A stretch of DNA of 64,000 nucleotides from Hymenoscyphus infarciens (Eukaryota; Ascomycota; Leotiomycetes; Helotiales; Helotiaceae), in assembly GCA_001414345.1 (NCBI GenBank), contig LLCB01000037.1, positions 62,001 through 126,000 of the forward strand, written 5' to 3'. The notes beneath the pieces are model-generated. The model searched no databases. It saw only the letters and a program-made list of their open reading frames with translations, and was not told where the DNA came from. Below, piece by piece: positions 23,601-36,138 of the stretch; positions within the stretch are counted from its first letter, which is position 1; each line of letters starts with the position of its first letter. The translations under genes and the position numbers were made by a program.

Positions 23601-26370
23601 TAGATACAGCATCATCTAAGTGCGGATGTCTAGTCGAATGAAACTATATTGCTCAGGCTCGTAGGCCGCCTCGTTCCCTTTAGTGATTCAGGTCTAAATC
23701 GAGGTACTTAAGGACTTATTTATCTTCCGATTTTAAAGAAAGAGTTACTATCGGATTATAAGAAGTTCAGTTCTATATCAGACAAGGAGGGAGGGGTATT
23801 TTGAACTAAAGTACTGATATCGACAGGCATGGTCGTTTCGTTAGCAGTTAACTCAGCGTTTCGGTATCTCTCCTTATCCAAGGTTATAATTCCAGCGTCT
23901 CTTAAGTACAGCAGACGCGTTTCAGAGCTAAGGTATATCCCACATATAGAACCTTTCCAATTCTAGTATCTCTCCAAGTATAGCCGTACTCAAAAAGCAA
24001 CCTTTTAAAGTCAGCAAAAGTTTCTTTAGCGTATTCTTCTCCTAATTCTACTTCTATCTCTTTTTATAACCTTTGTACCAGCAGCTAGGACTCGGTTCAT
24101 AACCGAGTAATCGTAGTCTTTTTGGTCATTCGCTAGTAGAGGTTCGAGAGAAGCTCAGTAGAGTTAGATAATGTTCAGTCAGGATTAACAAAGATAGTAA
24201 TAACTCAGCTAAGAGCTCACTTCTAAGGTTTGTCTTAATAGAAAGCGTATTTCAACCGATTTATATCCGATTTAAGAGAGGTGGTGGGAAGGCATTAGAG
24301 GCAGCTGCCCGTGGCGAAAAAGGTCTGAATTCAGGCTTTGAAAAGCAAAGGAGGGTTCGAATAAGAGTCGGATCGGGGAGGGTTCAGAGGTAGGATCTTT
24401 AAGTTGTTAACTTCGAAGTTCGCTTATAATTTTATCCTCTATCTCTCGGCTAATCGATCGTTTTATCCTTTGTTTTTATACTGCTATCTCTCGTCTATAT
24501 ATCGTCTATATTTAAAAAGTCCTACTAGTCTCTTCGACTATTATTATTTTATCGGGATCTTCTAGATCTTAGTATATAGGTTTGATTTAGAAAGGGTTTA
24601 GAGGGGTCTTTTAAAAAGGGGGGTGGCCCTAGAAGGTCGTTTAACGCCTTATAGCGGAACTAGTTTTAAGAGGGAGGGGTAAGATTAGATTTAGAAGCCT
24701 TCTAGATAACTATTATAAGTCGACTTATTTACTAAATCTAAGGTTATTAGGACTCTTAGAAACACTTAGTATATTCTAATCCCTTAACGTATACTAAAAC
24801 ACGATTTTTACTAGCTATTTATATAGACACTAAACCCTAGTGTTACTAGCTATCTAGGTAGTCTCTAATTACCTAGCTATATAAGGATACCGTTGTAATA
24901 TTCTAAATCGAGTATAAATCGACTTCTAAACAAAGAGCAGCGACAAGCTTAAAAAGAGATATTATTAAGACTATTACTAGCGAAGAAGAGTTATTATTTT
25001 TATATAATAGTACGAAATATATATAACTATAGTAGAGGCATATAGAAGTACGTATAGTAGAATAACATATATAGATACTAGGCTCTAATATAGAAGAAAA
25101 TAATAACTAGCCTTTTCTAACTCTAGGAGTAGACTACTATATATAAGAGGTTTTAGACGATATAAAAGAGGTATAAAACTAAACAACGACATACGTCGGC
25201 TAATATAAAAGCCCGAACCCTACGAAGTATATTCGAAAGTCTAGATAGATATAACCTTCTTAAATTAGATAATATAAAACAACAACTACCGAAAGCTAAT
25301 ATATACGACATATACTACGTAATATCGGCTATATAGGACGGCATACCGTCATAATAAGCGGTTTTATCTCTATAAGTAAGCTAGCTAGGATTAAAAAGTA
25401 GAATTTAAGAATAGTACTTAAACTCTATAACTATCTTAATATCTACGTTTAAGTATAAGATATAAAAGAGCGTAACTTTATTCTAAATATAATTAGTATA
25501 AAACTAGTCTTTATCTACTACTATACTAGATATTAAAGAATAATATTATATAAATAAAACTCTAATTAATTATTTATAACTCTTATATATATTCTTAGTA
25601 AACTATAGCCTTTCTTTTAAACTTATAATATTCTTAGCTATAAACTATTTATAATTAGTAATATTAAAAGAATTTTAAAACTCTTAAAAATAGCTTTTAT
25701 ATCTAGAATACTATTAGAAAAATATAATAACTTTATAATCTTATTCTTTATTAATCTCTAGACCTTTTCTATTAGATTTAGCTTAAAGAAGCTTAGTAGC
25801 TATATAAAACTGTATATCTCTTATTTAAGCTTTAGTAGCTAAGAAAATCTCTTATAAGCTCTTATAAGCTTTTCTAGAAACTTAAAATAAGAATCTATAT
25901 TTAAATCTTTTAATAGAAGAAAGAGATAAGGTTTATAAAGATATTTTATTATATATATACTAGTATTATAGCATTAGTACTAGCATTATATCTAAATTAG
26001 TACTCTACTAAAGTATATCTAGAATAAAGTTATACTCTCTTATATCTATACTATCTTATCTAGTATCTTATATAGCTTTCTTATATTAAAACCGCTTATT
26101 CTAGCTATTATTAAATATAGAGTTAGTTAATTTCAATATTATTATCTAAGTCGAACTCTCGTAGCTATATACTTCTAGACCTTATACTAGATATTTATAC
26201 TATAAATCTAGTAGCTATTACTACTTATAATATAGTCTAGTTAAGCTTTCTCTATAAAAGTAAGATAAGTATCTAGAATATTCTCTTAGTATATCTAGTA
26301 TACTCTAATAAGCGGTTTTATCTCTATAAGTAAGCTAGCTAGGATTAAAAAGTAGAATTTAAGAATAGTA
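20659..26370. repeat. 955-bp tandem duplication, first copy split by an LTR element
   Basis: The first copy is 20659-21556 plus 25359-25415 (898 + 57 = 955 bp). The second copy is 25416-26370 (955 bp, uninterrupted). Both begin with ACTTAAACTCTATAACTATC and run to GAATTTAAGAATAGT. They differ by few substitutions and one- or two-base indels. The element at 21557-25353 plus one copy of its 5-bp duplication accounts exactly for the interruption. The repeated unit itself has no recognisable coding content. Confidence 0.88.
21557..25353 (+). mobile_element. LTR element copy I, non-coding (3,797 bp), TSD ATAAG
   Basis: The left LTR is 21557-21907 and the right LTR 25003-25353, both 351 bp, beginning TGTAACAGCACGAAATAC (RIP-altered in the right copy) and ending near GGCATGCTATTACA. 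The 5-bp target duplication ATAAG is at 21552-21556 and 25354-25358. The uninterrupted neighbour copy of the 955-bp duplication shows the empty site. The 3.1-kb interior has no reading frame longer than a shadow and consists of degenerate repeats. Module A (GTGATAACTCAGTTAAGAGC-like) recurs near 22343, 22508, 22641, 23026, 23190 and 24196. Module B (GGCTGGTCAAAAG-like) recurs near 22815, 22878, 23370, 23451 and 23530. The sequence after the left LTR, TCCCCCTCCCTTGAAAAAGA, does not begin with the TGG of an ordinary tRNA primer site. I read it as a LARD-type non-autonomous retroelement. Confidence 0.9.
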
Positions 26371-27802
26371 CTTAAACTCTTTCTAAGAGAAGTAGATACT
26401 ATAGATACTAGCTTTGTAGTTTTTAAGTACTTTAAGAGACTATAGAGGTTACGTATTCTCTTTTAAGAAAAGATTAGTACTTTTTAAGAAATAGTTAGTT
26501 CTCTTAGTATTTAGAAATAGCTTTATATTATATAATTACTTAATTACTCTCTTCTTTTTTCGCTATTCTTCTACTTTAATAAAATTACTTCTTTTAAAAG
26601 AATAAGTAATAAAATTAGACGTTTTAGACGAAGTTTACTACTTTATATACTTATACTTATATACGCGTTTATAGATAAGCTCTTAAATTCCTTACTTTTC
26701 AAATAACTTAGAAGAATCTATCTACTTTAAAGAGAGAGAAGAGAAAGAGAGACATCTTTAATAAAGTCAATAGATTCGAGGCTAATTAATAAATCGCAGT
26801 TTTGATAGTTACTTTAATATTATAACTTTAAAGTATCTAGAGTGTTTTTAGTTAGCGTTAGAGGTAGATTTATCTCAAGGATTATATTTAGTCTATTAGG
26901 CTTTCTAACTTTAATATCTATACTTCTTCCTCTATTTAATAATATAATTTATCTAGTATCTACTTTTTAGAGACTCTAGATCTACTCTTAATTAAAATAT
27001 ATAATAATCGCTTAAGACTAATATTAACTATTTTCTTAAACTACTATATTTACTATTAAAACTAAACTTATTAGATAATACTAGATATACTATATAAATA
27101 TAGTAATTATAAACTAATACTAGAATAGTAAAAAGTTAAAACTTAACTTTTTCTTTTTAATAATATTAAAATTTATTTAATCTTTCTAATAAGAAACTAA
27201 ATACTACTTAACTTTATACTACTTAATATAATTTAAAGTTTTATTAAACTTTTACTTTTAATATTACCTAGTAGTAACTAAAAGAGAAGCTATTTAAGAT
27301 TAAGAGAATACTAGAAATACTAGCTAGAACTTATTTAACTAAGCTAACTTCTTAAAATATATCTAGATATTTATAAATATATATAATAGTTAAAAACTAA
27401 GATAGCTAAGTATATTAAATAGTAAACCTCTCTAGTAAATTAAAATATTACTACTTAGACTAATTAAACTATATATTATTAAGTAGATATTTAATTAAAC
27501 TTTAAAATAATAAGACTATCTTTCTTTTCTATTCTTTGTTTAAAATAAGAATAGAGTAATATAGATTTTAATAACTTCATTTACTAGGACTTTATTATAA
27601 TAGAATAGAAGAGACTAACTACTTTAGTCTAGAACTATAATATTCTAATATAATCTAATAAATACTTAGAATTATTCTATTTATTAGTTTTAAACTATAG
27701 TAACTTATTCTTTTAGTAATTCTTATAAAACCTAGTTTTAGTAGATATAAGCTTAGTACTATCTATTTTACTTAGAAGAAACTTATTATTATTAGAAATA
27801 AG

Positions 27803-28396
27803 TGTAACGGCATGCCGTCCTGTATAGCCGAGATTACATGGCATATGCCGTGTTTCGGTAGTTGTTGTTTTGCATTGTCTAATTTAGGAAGGTTACGTAC
27901 GTCCGGACTTTCGGACGTACTTTATAGGGTTCGGGCTTTTGTATTAGCCGACGTATGTCGTTGTTCGGTTTCGTACCCCTTTTTGTATTGTCCGAAACCT
28001 CTTGTATATAGACGTTCATGTTCGGTCCAGAAGAGGGACAGTTATTGTTTTCTTCCGTATCAGAGCCTAGTATCTACATACGTCATTCTACCATACGCAC
28101 TCCCATATGCCTCTACTGTAGTTGTGTGTATTTCGTGCCGTTATATAAAAACAATAACTGTCTCTCTTCTGGACCGAACATGAACGTCTATATACAAGAG
28201 GTTTCAGATAATATAAAAAGGGGTACGAAACCGAACAACGACATACGTCGGCTAATATAAAAGCCTGAACTCTACGAAGTACGTCCGAAAGTCTAGACGT
28301 ACGTAACCTTCCTAAATTAGATAATGTAAAACAATAACTACCGAAACACGGCATATGCCATGTAATCTCGGCTATATAGGACAGTATGCCGTTATA
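27803..28396. mobile_element. Palindromic insertion of two head-to-head LTRs, TSD ATAAG
   Basis: 27803-28145 is a full 343-bp LTR of the same family in minus orientation. From about 28148 to 28396 a second, 5'-truncated LTR follows in plus orientation. The outer arms (27803 to about 28051 and about 28148-28396, each near 249 bp) are inverted copies, leaving a loop of about 96 bp. The whole unit is bracketed by ATAAG at 27798-27802 and 28397-28401, so it appears to have inserted as one piece. Both outer ends are the LTR 3' end (TGCCGTTACA type). The internal junction falls in short shared sequence, ACAATAACT. It keeps many more CpA/TpG sites than its surroundings, so it is younger or less RIP-exposed. 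Frames found inside it are LTR sequence, not genes. Confidence 0.85.
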
Positions 28397-30057
28397 ATAA
28401 GACTAAAACCTTAAACGTTATAAAAGAAATTAAATAGTAATATATTATTATAATCTATAAAATACTTTATATCTTTAATATTCTTAATTATAAGAGATAA
28501 TAATAAGAAGTAGAAGTCTATTTAATTTAAAATAGCTAGTAGATTTAAAAGAATTATTATAATAATATAATAGTATTTTACTAAGATAGAAGAAAGTTAT
28601 ATAAATATATTACTAAAGAACTAACTATTTACTAAGATAATATTATAGCTAAGATATTTCAAGTAAAGAATAGTTAAGAAAGTCTAACTTAATATATAAT
28701 TTACTTTATAAGATATATAGAATAGTATAAAAGACTTAAGTATAATAAGTTAGTACTTAAAAGAGTAAAAATAGAAAGTTAAAAAATAAAAGATTAGAAA
28801 AGTTAAAAGTTTTCTTTAATAAAAGAATAAGAATAGTAATATAATTACTAGTACTACTACTCTTAATCACTATCTAAGAAAAAGTATAATAATTAATAGA
28901 AAGAGTTATAGTAATCTTAGAAATTTAATAGAAGTAAGATATTACTTAGAGTAAGTTTACTATACTAGCGACCAGAAGCGCTAGTCTCTTATAATAACAT
29001 TTATTTAATTACTTTATTATAAATAGAATCTAAGAATATAATATCTTTATTTATAATAAGATATATCTAGATTATAGTTAAACTAGTTATACTAAGCTAA
29101 ACTATATTATTCTATTAGCTTACTACTTAACTTAATTTAAAATACTTAATTAAGTATAAAAACTAGTTAGTTTTAAAAGAACTAAAGCTAAAACTAGTAT
29201 AAGATACTACTATTAGAATTATAAAAGAAGAATAAATTACTATTATAAGACTAGCTCTCTTTTAGTATAAATCTTCTTATTATTATACGAAAATAACGTA
29301 AATTTAAGAGCTATTATAATATATACTAGTTTATTAAATCTATTAAATTTTACTTTTAAATTAAATATAAAGAGTAACTAAATTAATAAGAAAAAGTTTT
29401 AGTTTAGTTACTACTCTAGCTAATATTTATATAAGTTTTTATAAAATATTTCTATTTATTTAAATAAAACTCTATATACTTAATTTTTAACTAGTCTATA
29501 TATATATAAGCTTAAAACAGAGCTCTAAATTAGAGCTTTCTAATAATATATTAAAAATATAAATCTTTAATATTAATAATTTTCTATCGCGTTTTAAAGC
29601 TATTAGACTTTAGATAATTAGTCTAATATAGAGTACTAATATTATTAAAATAAAGATAAGATATATTAAGAGCTAACTTAGAATATATATATAATATACT
29701 CTCTATTAATTTATATACTAAAAGTCGACTTTTAGTTATATAATTAATTATACTACTACTTTAATATAAAATCGTCTATTATACTTAGTTTAGGTTATAT
29801 ACTATATAATAAATAACGCTTACTAGTTTTCTAATTTCTAGTCTTATTTTTAAATAGTTATAAAGTACTAAGAGAGTATATATAGAAAGTAGAAATAGCT
29901 TTATTTTTAGGTTCTAGTATACGAGTTATTAAATAGTATATAATTAATAGTACTATTATAATATTAAATAAATATATACTATTATAATATTCTAATAATA
30001 TATTTATTTAAAATACTATAGTATTTTACTATAATAATACTACTAGTAATACTAATC

Positions 30058-33000
30058 TATATAATAGCACGAAATATATACAACTATAGAAGAGGTATAT
30101 AGGAGTGCGTTTAGTAGAATGACGTATGTAAATACTAGGCTCTAATATAGAAGAAAAGGCTAAACTAGCCTTTTCTAACTCTAGGAGAGTAGGCTGCTAT
30201 ATATAAGAGGTTTGAACTATATAAAAGGGTCTAAAACCGACTAATGTTATACGTCGGCTAATATAAAAGCCTAAACCTATATAACCTTCCTAAAATAGAT
30301 AATATAAGATAATAACTTCTAAAACCTTATATATAGTAGATACTTCTAGCTATCTAGAATAGTATACTATTATATCCTCCTCTCTTGAAAAAGACTCGTT
30401 CTAAGTCTTCTATCTCTTATTATTTAGAGCTGAATCGGGATACTATAGTATTATTATTAAGGTCGAAGTATTTATTATATTTGTTAACTTTATTATAAGC
30501 GAGAAGGTAGATTAGGGTTTAAATCGTAGCTAACCTAAGTTCGTAGATACTTTATTTATTATAATTTATTATAAGCGAGACGAGATATTAAGATAGGTTC
30601 TAAATTATAACTAACTTCGTAAATACTTATAAAGAGACTTCGTTTCTAATCCTTTAATATTAAAAGCAAGTATTCGCGTCTGCTAAAAGAGTATAGTCTA
30701 ATCCTATCTAGTAGGTTAGAAAAAGTTTAAAGTTTAAAGTTTAAAAGTTTAAAAAGTTTAAAAAGTTTAAAATAGAGTTAGAGGCGAATTTAGAGTAGAG
30801 TCGGAAGTCGTTTAATTAAGAGGCAGTGATAACTTAGTTAAGAGCTTACTTTAAGAGTATACTAATTCGTATCTAATTTAAATTCTCTAATTTAAATTTA
30901 TTAAAAGAGTATAGGTTTATCTAAACTAATATTAGTAGAGACTTAGAGTAAAGTTAGAAACGAAAAGTTAATAATATTATAGATAGTAATAACTTAGCTA
31001 AGAGGTTACTATTCTTTTAAGAGTATACTAATTCGATTTATATTCGATTTGAAAGATTAAATAAAAAAGGAACTTCTAGCTTAGCTAGAAGTAAAAAGAA
31101 AATAAAGAATATAAGACTCTATACTAGAGTTAGTAGGGTTTTAGCTAGTTAAAGGCGAAGTTGTAGCTAAGTTATTAAAGTTAAAATTGTTATTTAAGTA
31201 TCTAAGAATAATAAAAGGGATAGTTTTAGCTAGTTAAAAGCAAAGTTATAGCTAAGTTGTTGAATTGTCTAAAGTTTAAGATAATAAAAAAGAGGTATAG
31301 TTTTAGGTAGTTAAAGGCGAAGTTGTTTTTGAAGTTATTAGAGTTTTACTATCTGAAGTTTAAGATAACAAAAGGAGTAGTTCTAGCTAGTTAAAAGCAA
31401 AGTTATAGCTAATTTACTAAAGTTAAAAATACTATCTAAAGTTTAAGATAATAGAAGAAGGAGTTTTAGCTAGTTAAATAAGTTTGATACTAAAGTTATT
31501 ATATTAACTTGTTTCTTTCAAGGTATTTAAGGACTTATTTATCTTCTAATTTCGAAGAAAGAGTTGCTATTAGATCGTAGAGAGTTTAGAGCTAGATAGA
31601 GAGGTATTCTAAACTGAAATACTAATATTAAATAATTTCGTTGTTTCTAAATATTTAGTAATTTAGTATCTCTCTTTATCTAGCTCTAAAAGATCGTTTG
31701 CTATTTTAGTAAAGTTGTAATTCTAGTATCTCTTAAGTATAGTAGATAGGTTTTAGAGCTAAGGTATAATCTTATTCTATATATAAAAGAAGTGTTCTAA
31801 TTCTAGTATCTCTCTAAGTATAGCTATACTCGAAAAGTAACCTTTTGAAGTTAGTAAAAGTTTCTTTAGCGTAATCTTATTCTAATTCTACTTCTATCTC
31901 TTTTAACTTCTATCTCTTTTAACCTTTATACTAGCAGGGACTTAGTCTATAACTATAGTCTTTTTTTTAAATATTCGCTAGTAGAGATATTTTTAAAGGA
32001 AAAGTTTAGAGTAGAGTTAGATAATATTCAGTTAAGAGATAGTAATAACTTAGCTAAGAGCTTACTTCTGAGTTTCGTTTTAAAGGAAAGTGTATTTTAA
32101 CTAATTTATATCCGATTTAAGAGAAGTAGTAGGAAGGTATTAGAGGTAGAGGCTTATAAGCGAAAGAGGTCTAAATTTAGGCTTTTAAAAAGTAAAGGAG
32201 GGTTTGAACAAGAGTTAGATTAGTAAGGGTTTAGAGGTAGGATTTAGTTATTAACTTCGAAGTTTACTTATAATTATATCTATCTTATCTAGTCGATTGT
32301 TTTATCTTTTATTTTTATACTACTATCTCGTCTATATATTATCTATATCTAAGAAGTCTTACTTATTATTTTATCGGGATCTTCTAGGTCTTAGTATATA
32401 GTTATAGATCGGAGAGGGTTTAGAGAGTCTTTTAAAAAGGGGGTAGCTCTAGAAGGTTGTTTAACGCCTTATAGTAGAACTAGGTTCGATATTTTAAAGA
32501 TGTCGATTTAGAGAGGAGTATATTAGAAGGTATTAGAGGTAGCTATCTATAGCTGAAAGAGGTAATTAAAGCTTTAAAGTAGAAGAGAGTTTAATTAAAG
32601 GTTTTAAAGAGAATTAGATTAGAGAGGGTTTAGAGTAGCGATTTATTAACTTTGAATGTCGCTTATCTGTCTTTCTAGCTTAGCTAGCTAATTTCTTATT
32701 TCTTGATTTTCTACTTCTAAAGCTTATATAACTAACTATATCTAGTCTATATTTAAGAAGTTCTACTAGTCTCTTCAACTATTATTATTTCTTTAGATTT
32801 AGGATCTTCTAGATCTTAGTATATAGGTGCTATTTAGACGGCTTTTAGAAAGAGGAGTAGCTCTAAAAGAAGGTTATCGCTTAACGCTATTTAGTAGAAC
32901 TAAATTCAATATCTTCGTCGATTTAGAAGAGAGGAGGGGTAAGGTTAGGTTTAAAAGCTTTTATAATAACTATAATAAGTCGACTTATTTACTAATTCTA

Positions 33001-33577
33001 GGGTTATTAGGATTCTTAGGAATACTTAGCGTATTCTAATCTCTTAACATGTCTATAATATAATTTTTACTAGCTGTCTATATAGATACTAAATACTAGT
33101 GTTACTAGCTGTCTAAGTAGTCTCTAATTACCTAGCTATTTGAGAATACTACTATAATATTCTAAATCGAGGCTAAATCGACTTCTAAATAAAGAGTAAC
33201 GATAAGCTTAAAAAGAGATATTATTAAAGCTATTACTAGCGAAGAAGAGTTTAGCCTTTTTATATAATAGTATGAAATATATATAACTATAGAAGAGGTA
33301 TATAGAAGTACGTTTAGTAGAATAACGTATATAAATACTAGGCTCTAATATAGAAGAAAAGGCTAAACTAGCCTTTTCTAACTCTAGGAGAGTAGGCTAC
33401 TATATATAAGAGGTTTAGACTATATAAAAGAGTCTAAAACCGACTAACGTTATACGTTAGCTAATATAAAAGCCTGAACCTACGTAACCTTCCTAAAATA
33501 GATAATATAAGATAATAACTACTGAAACCTTATATATAGCAGGTACTCCTAGCTATCTAGAATAGTATACTATTATA
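30058..33577 (+). mobile_element. LTR element copy III, heavily RIP-mutated (3,520 bp)
   Basis: The left LTR is 30058-30374 (317 bp) and the right LTR 33263-33577 (315 bp). The interior shows the same landmarks as copy I, including TCCTCCTCTCTTGAAAAAGA after the left LTR and the GCGAAGAAGAG stretch before the right LTR, but with C-to-T and G-to-A changes throughout. Target duplication is not clean: TAATC precedes the left LTR and TAATC occurs at 33576-33580, which would need a 2-bp slip at the right end. No coding frame is present; the frame at 32827-33039 lies in element interior. Confidence 0.8.
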
Positions 33578-33872
33578 ATCTATATAATTACTCGTTCTAT
33601 ACTACTTATATAACGTACTACTATAGCGTACTACTATAGTATATTATACTCTTTTATTAGTATTTATTTCTTATATATAGACCTAGCTAGTATAACTATA
33701 TAAATTAATCACTTTATAACTTACGTTATTCTTAGATCTTCTAACCTAATACTAATATTATATAAGTCTCTCTTTAATAACTTCATTTTCAGCGTATCTT
33801 AGTACTTTTACTCTCCTAATCTCTTCTAGCGCAGCTAATTTGTTCTATTCAAACTCTTTAATACTGCCTAGA

Positions 33873-35786
33873 TCATTTGGTTTCTTTCTTCTCAATATCA
33901 AAAGGCCACAACTTCTTAATATACTCAGCGCTTATCCCCGGCTCATCACTTTCCTCGGCATCTTGCAACCACCACTCAAATGCGTCTTTATGAATTTCTT
34001 TCGCTGCTTCCCAATCTTCCGGGTGAACCCAGCCTTCAGAATCTGTACCAATCATCTCTTTTATTAAGCTTTTGAAACCCTGTCTCATTCCAAACTCATC
34101 GTACTCTGGTGTATGTGCAGCCAGCTCTTCAGGTGAAGGCTGGTATGGACATTTACCGGGTAATCCGATCTCATTCCAACGCTTTGAAAGCTCGATGAGT
34201 TCTTGCCGAGTAGCTGCAGCACCATCTCGCCATGAAGTCCCGCAGTATCTTAGAGGTCGAAGGAGATTCTGGTCAGCATGCCTCGCGGCAGATATTTTGG
34301 GTGCGTCGACTTTGATAGCGATTTCGAACGTTTGATAACATCCCCACTCGTCCTTTTGAATTGCTTTCAACTTTTCCGTCATTTCTGGGTCTTCGTCTGG
34401 ATCATCGGGCGTGACTTCTTGGCCTGCTGCAGCTAATATCGATGCTGGGACAGAGTTTGTGTTTATCAAATCAGGCGTTTCATTTGCATATGCAAAAGCA
34501 GGCTCGATGCTTGTAGATTGCCAGTCAATTATCGACGTTATCGTCGTAGGGTCATCCTCCGAGACAAAAATATTCCGTTTGTGGAGATCTGCGTGAAGTA
34601 AAGTAGGCGTGGATAGATTTTGTAGCAATGAACTTTCTTGCAAAGCCCCAATGACCTCCGTACAATGAGAGAGTAGTCGATGATGTTCTTTGACAGACCC
34701 ACGATACGATGGTTCATCCTTGGGGGCTGCTTCAGCACCAGGAATTCGCGAGAATCCTTGGTCAAGTATTGCGTTGCAATATTGACTCAGATTGCTCCCT
34801 AATTCCACTATCAATTATTTTATTAGACAAAATTTCCTCACAAGGAAACTTACATGGACCATTATTCAATTTTCTCTGTTGATAGTATCGAGACTCGCCC
34901 GGATTACAGTCCCAATACTCCCTCATACAGTTCGGCCCAATACAAAAGTCGCCTAGGGGGGTTGTCGTATGCGGGTCTAATTGGGCGTCGGCAAAATATA
35001 TGCTTCCGTATGCTGGGAAAGATAAAGCAGCCATTGACTTTATTGTTTTTGCGAGAGCTCTGACGCATCGCATGTGCTGAACGGGATTCATCTGAGGCCA
35101 TTTTCCATGCAATTGAACTCCCGGTGCATGTTCCATAATAATGTACTCGGTACCGATAGAGTTTGTTTTGTTGTCGTTCCACTCAAGTATTTTTGGTACT
35201 GGAATATCAGTGTGTTGACGAACTATATCGACGTTAGTTGTTTTAAAAATATCAACACAGGGGATTCGAGCATACTATAAGCCATTGTAGCAACTTCAGA
35301 GTGAGTAGTAAGTCTTTCCGGTCCAGCAATTCGGAAGGGGACTCGTGCGACGATACGGTCCCTGTTATTCATAGTAAAAATGAAGACTCTATTAAAGCCA
35401 CCTTCTTTCTTTTCGCAGCTTGTTATCTCATGAGCACCTGGACGTAATTGAAGGACTTTCTCGCAAAGCGCAGAAAAGTTAAATTCGACAAAGCGTGCAT
35501 CGCGCTGTAATTGATCCCTGTTGAGCCAGCGACCGCTGGTGTAGTTGTAAGGGTCGAGTTCGTCAAACATCTTTGGAGGTACTGAAGATTTATTAACTAG
35601 GAGGGGCTTACGAAGTAGGAGAAACTTACCCTGGTTGTTTTGAAAGTTATTGCGAGGTTTTTTAGAGAAATTCCGCCTAGTCTTGGTCGAGATTGAGGAT
35701 AATCGACTTGCGGTCATGGAATGTAATGCTCGGCCGAGGTGCTCGACGTGAACGGCTGGCTGCGGGGATAGAAGCCGGTAAAACAT
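33873..35786 (-). CDS. Mitochondrial AIM9-like aminoglycoside-phosphotransferase-fold protein
   Basis: The product is a protein-kinase-like fold phosphotransferase related to yeast Aim9, a mitochondrial protein of unknown substrate. Four exons are read: 35786-35630, 35581-35276, 35222-34854 and 34807-33873, introns 48, 53 and 46 bp. The protein is 588 residues. Intron 1 (35582-35629) is a multiple of three without a stop, so it is easily mistaken for coding; removing it gives NNQVPPKMFDELDPYNYTSG. Intron 2 joins ATMAY to IRQHTDIPVPKILEW; intron 3 joins RKLNNGP to LELGSNLSQY. The N-terminal 45 residues are rich in R, S and K with few acids, fitting a mitochondrial presequence. The catalytic motif HADLHKRN (H349, D351, N356) and metal-binding IDW (D372) are intact. 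ATG 35786 is the first in the frame; an alternative start lies 23 codons in. The gene sits between two RIP blocks yet shows no RIP damage. Confidence 0.88.
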
Positions 35787-36138
35787 CAGAAGAAAAAGAT
35801 TTGTTATCACAAAACAGACAATAACGAATGAGTTTGCTAAGGCATAGGTAGATGATAAGAGAGCCTTGAAGTGGAAGCTATAACGAGCGACGGAGTTATC
35901 GCGCGGCTACCGTGCACGTGCCACTCTATTTTCACGTGGAGCGCTCGCTAAGCGCTATCACATCTCTCTCGGTCCTCTCTTGTATTCTCTCTACAAAAGC
36001 AAAGCGCCTCCCCTGCTTAGAGTTTTCTATACTACACGGAATATAGCCTAATTAGAGCCCTTGTTATAGGTTTTATAAGGAAGGTTTTAGTAGATAAATA
36101 TTAAAAGGTAATAATATTCTATAAAAGTAAAAGGCTTA

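Larger units (their letters stand above)
19610..33838. repeat. RIP-degraded block of nested transposable elements (left block)
   Basis: About 14 kb without any supported gene. Composition changes sharply at both ends. In the sampled 240 bp at 20461-20700 there is not one CpA or TpG dinucleotide, the footprint left when RIP turns CpA into TpA on both strands. The block contains a 955-bp tandem duplication, two LTR elements, one palindromic LTR insertion and further diverged repeats. 26,380-26,760 is an inverted relative of the split repeat at 36,930-36,978 plus 38,157-38,510. 29,700-29,780 is an inverted relative of about 41,885-41,975. 29,990-30,054 resembles the right end of the MITE at 53,318-53,843. 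The stretch 28,402-30,057 is not otherwise explained and may be the remains of a coding transposon. Confidence 0.85.

Noticed and set aside
22340..24200. CRISPR-like appearance of regularly recurring modules
   Set aside because: Modules are long, degenerate and unevenly spaced, lie inside a retroelement, and CRISPR is not expected in a fungal genome.
27812..28354. Frames of 80-123 codons on both strands
   Set aside because: They are LTR sequence of the palindromic insertion; the same peptide appears from both arms because the arms are inverted copies.
32827..33039. 70-codon plus-strand frame
   Set aside because: Lies in the RIP-altered interior of LTR copy III and has no family resemblance.
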